From NCBI GenBank assembly GCA_963575745.1, contig CAUYUJ010018867.1, forward strand, positions 27,501 to 91,500: DNA of 64,000 bases, read 5' to 3'. This DNA comes from Prorocentrum cordatum. Its lineage: Eukaryota; Sar; Dinophyceae; Prorocentrales; Prorocentraceae. Numbering within the stretch: the stretch's first letter is position 1; each line of letters begins with the position of its first letter. Position numbers and translations under genes: made by a program. Shown in pieces: positions 63,460 through 64,000 of this stretch. Under the pieces are notes generated by a model, which was given only the letters and a program-made list of their open reading frames with translations, searched no databases and was not told where the DNA came from.

Positions 63460-63998
63460 CAGGCGCCACGATCTGTGCCCAAGAAGCGGCAGGGGCCTTC
63501 GGGAGCGCAACGAGCTCGTGCGGGATGACCGCGAACTCCAGGTCGTCCGAAGGCGACTTGGGCATCTTGCCAGCGATGTCAGGCGTGATGTAGCCCATGG
63601 TCGCCAGCATGCTCACGCGGCCGTTCTTCAACTCTGCCTGCCCCTGGTGAGCGAGATTCTCCGCGCTGCCGTCCGCTGTGCAGCCAGCAGGGCCCCAAAG
63701 GCCCGAAGGGGTCCTGAACGCCCAGCTCGCTCTCGAACTTGACGGCGCACAGCGGGGATCCAGTGTACAGCGCCCCATCGCCCTGGGCGGAGCCAATCCG
63801 GCAGTCCTGGAGGAACATGCCGAGGATCGCCAACCTGGCAAGGCGGCCGTTCGCAATGTCCGCCGCGGGGTCGCTGGACGTCAACACCGCGAAGGCGAAG
63901 TTGCGCGCAACAGCCGTGATGTCCGCGGACTGGTCCTCGAGGACAGCGGCCCCAGCGAACACCTGCTCTTCTCGCACGCGATGGTCAGGGTGCCCTAA
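63460..63998 (-). pseudogene. Chlorophyll a/c (acpPC-type) light-harvesting polyprotein fragment, frameshifted
   Basis: The first frame (window end to about 63700) carries FAFAVLTSSDPAADIANGRL, AILGMFLQDCRIGSAQGD, ALYTGSP and FESELGVQDPFG, the end of one LHC unit and the junction to the next. The second frame (63706-63460) continues GPAGCTADGSAENLAHQGQ, AELKNGRVSMLATMGYITPD, IAGKMP and VALPKAPAASWAQIV, the start of the next unit. The switch needs one extra base near 63700. The LHC family binds chlorophyll and peridinin in thylakoid membranes, and dinoflagellate genes often encode tandem units. Compared with the family as I know it, blocks after TSSDP and after GKMP are shortened and the usual ANGRLAMMAIIGMF reads ANGRLARLAILGMF. 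Decay is therefore likelier than sequencing error. The upstream part lies outside the window. Confidence 0.75.
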
Positions 63999-64000
63999 GT

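Overview
The window looks like nuclear DNA of a photosynthetic dinoflagellate. Three things point there. First, a degraded piece of a chlorophyll a/c (acpPC-type) light-harvesting polyprotein lies at 63460-63998. Second, an intronless gene at 8080-10029 encodes a multi-pass membrane protein with PAS-like domains, an architecture I associate with dinoflagellates. Third, gene density is extremely low and tandem repeats and long trinucleotide tracts dominate. The genus cannot be fixed from the window; a Prorocentrum-like genome is a guess. I found no convincing rRNA, tRNA, CRISPR array, prokaryotic operon or organellar gene.

Layout. 1-2.7 kb: trinucleotide repeats and the C-terminal tail of a restriction-like-endonuclease retroelement protein. 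2.9-7.6 kb: minisatellites, copies of a palindromic dispersed repeat ('PAL'), a degenerate AAGAGGCCCC array and a 203-bp terminal-inverted-repeat element. 8.1-10.0 kb: the only intact host-like gene, minus strand. 10-19.5 kb: minisatellites, TCC/GGA tracts, more PAL copies and a near-perfect 140-bp foldback. 19.6-23.3 kb and 28.3-29.0 kb: arrays of one ~102-bp satellite, including a head-to-head pair. 29.5-50.7 kb: a graveyard of APE-type non-LTR retrotransposons (LINEs), almost all on the minus strand. It contains one nearly intact copy (41.2-46.2 kb) and one copy split by another element (33.7-39.3 kb). 39.4-40.8 and 50.7-53.3 kb: AT-rich islands carrying inverted copies of one composite repeat. 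53.4-58.1 kb: minisatellites, a CGG tract and more AAGAGGCCCC composites. 58.7-61.5 kb: large tandem duplications. 62.1-64 kb: a hypothetical reading frame and the light-harvesting pseudogene.

The most interesting material is mobile. (1) The LINEs encode an L1-ORF1-like coiled-coil/RRM region. It lies in the same frame as endonuclease-RT and is separated only by one TAG, which is a glutamate codon in two sister copies. (2) A family with 15-bp subterminal inverted repeats, a terminal hairpin on one side and a core of ~177-bp tandem repeats resembles Helentron-like non-autonomous elements (HINEs). One copy sits inside a LINE and appears to have entered between two T residues. (3) The ~102-bp satellite recurs with a shared, partly mirrored boundary sequence, as if arrays spread as units. 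Copy alignments here were made by eye, so percentages and exact breakpoints are approximate.
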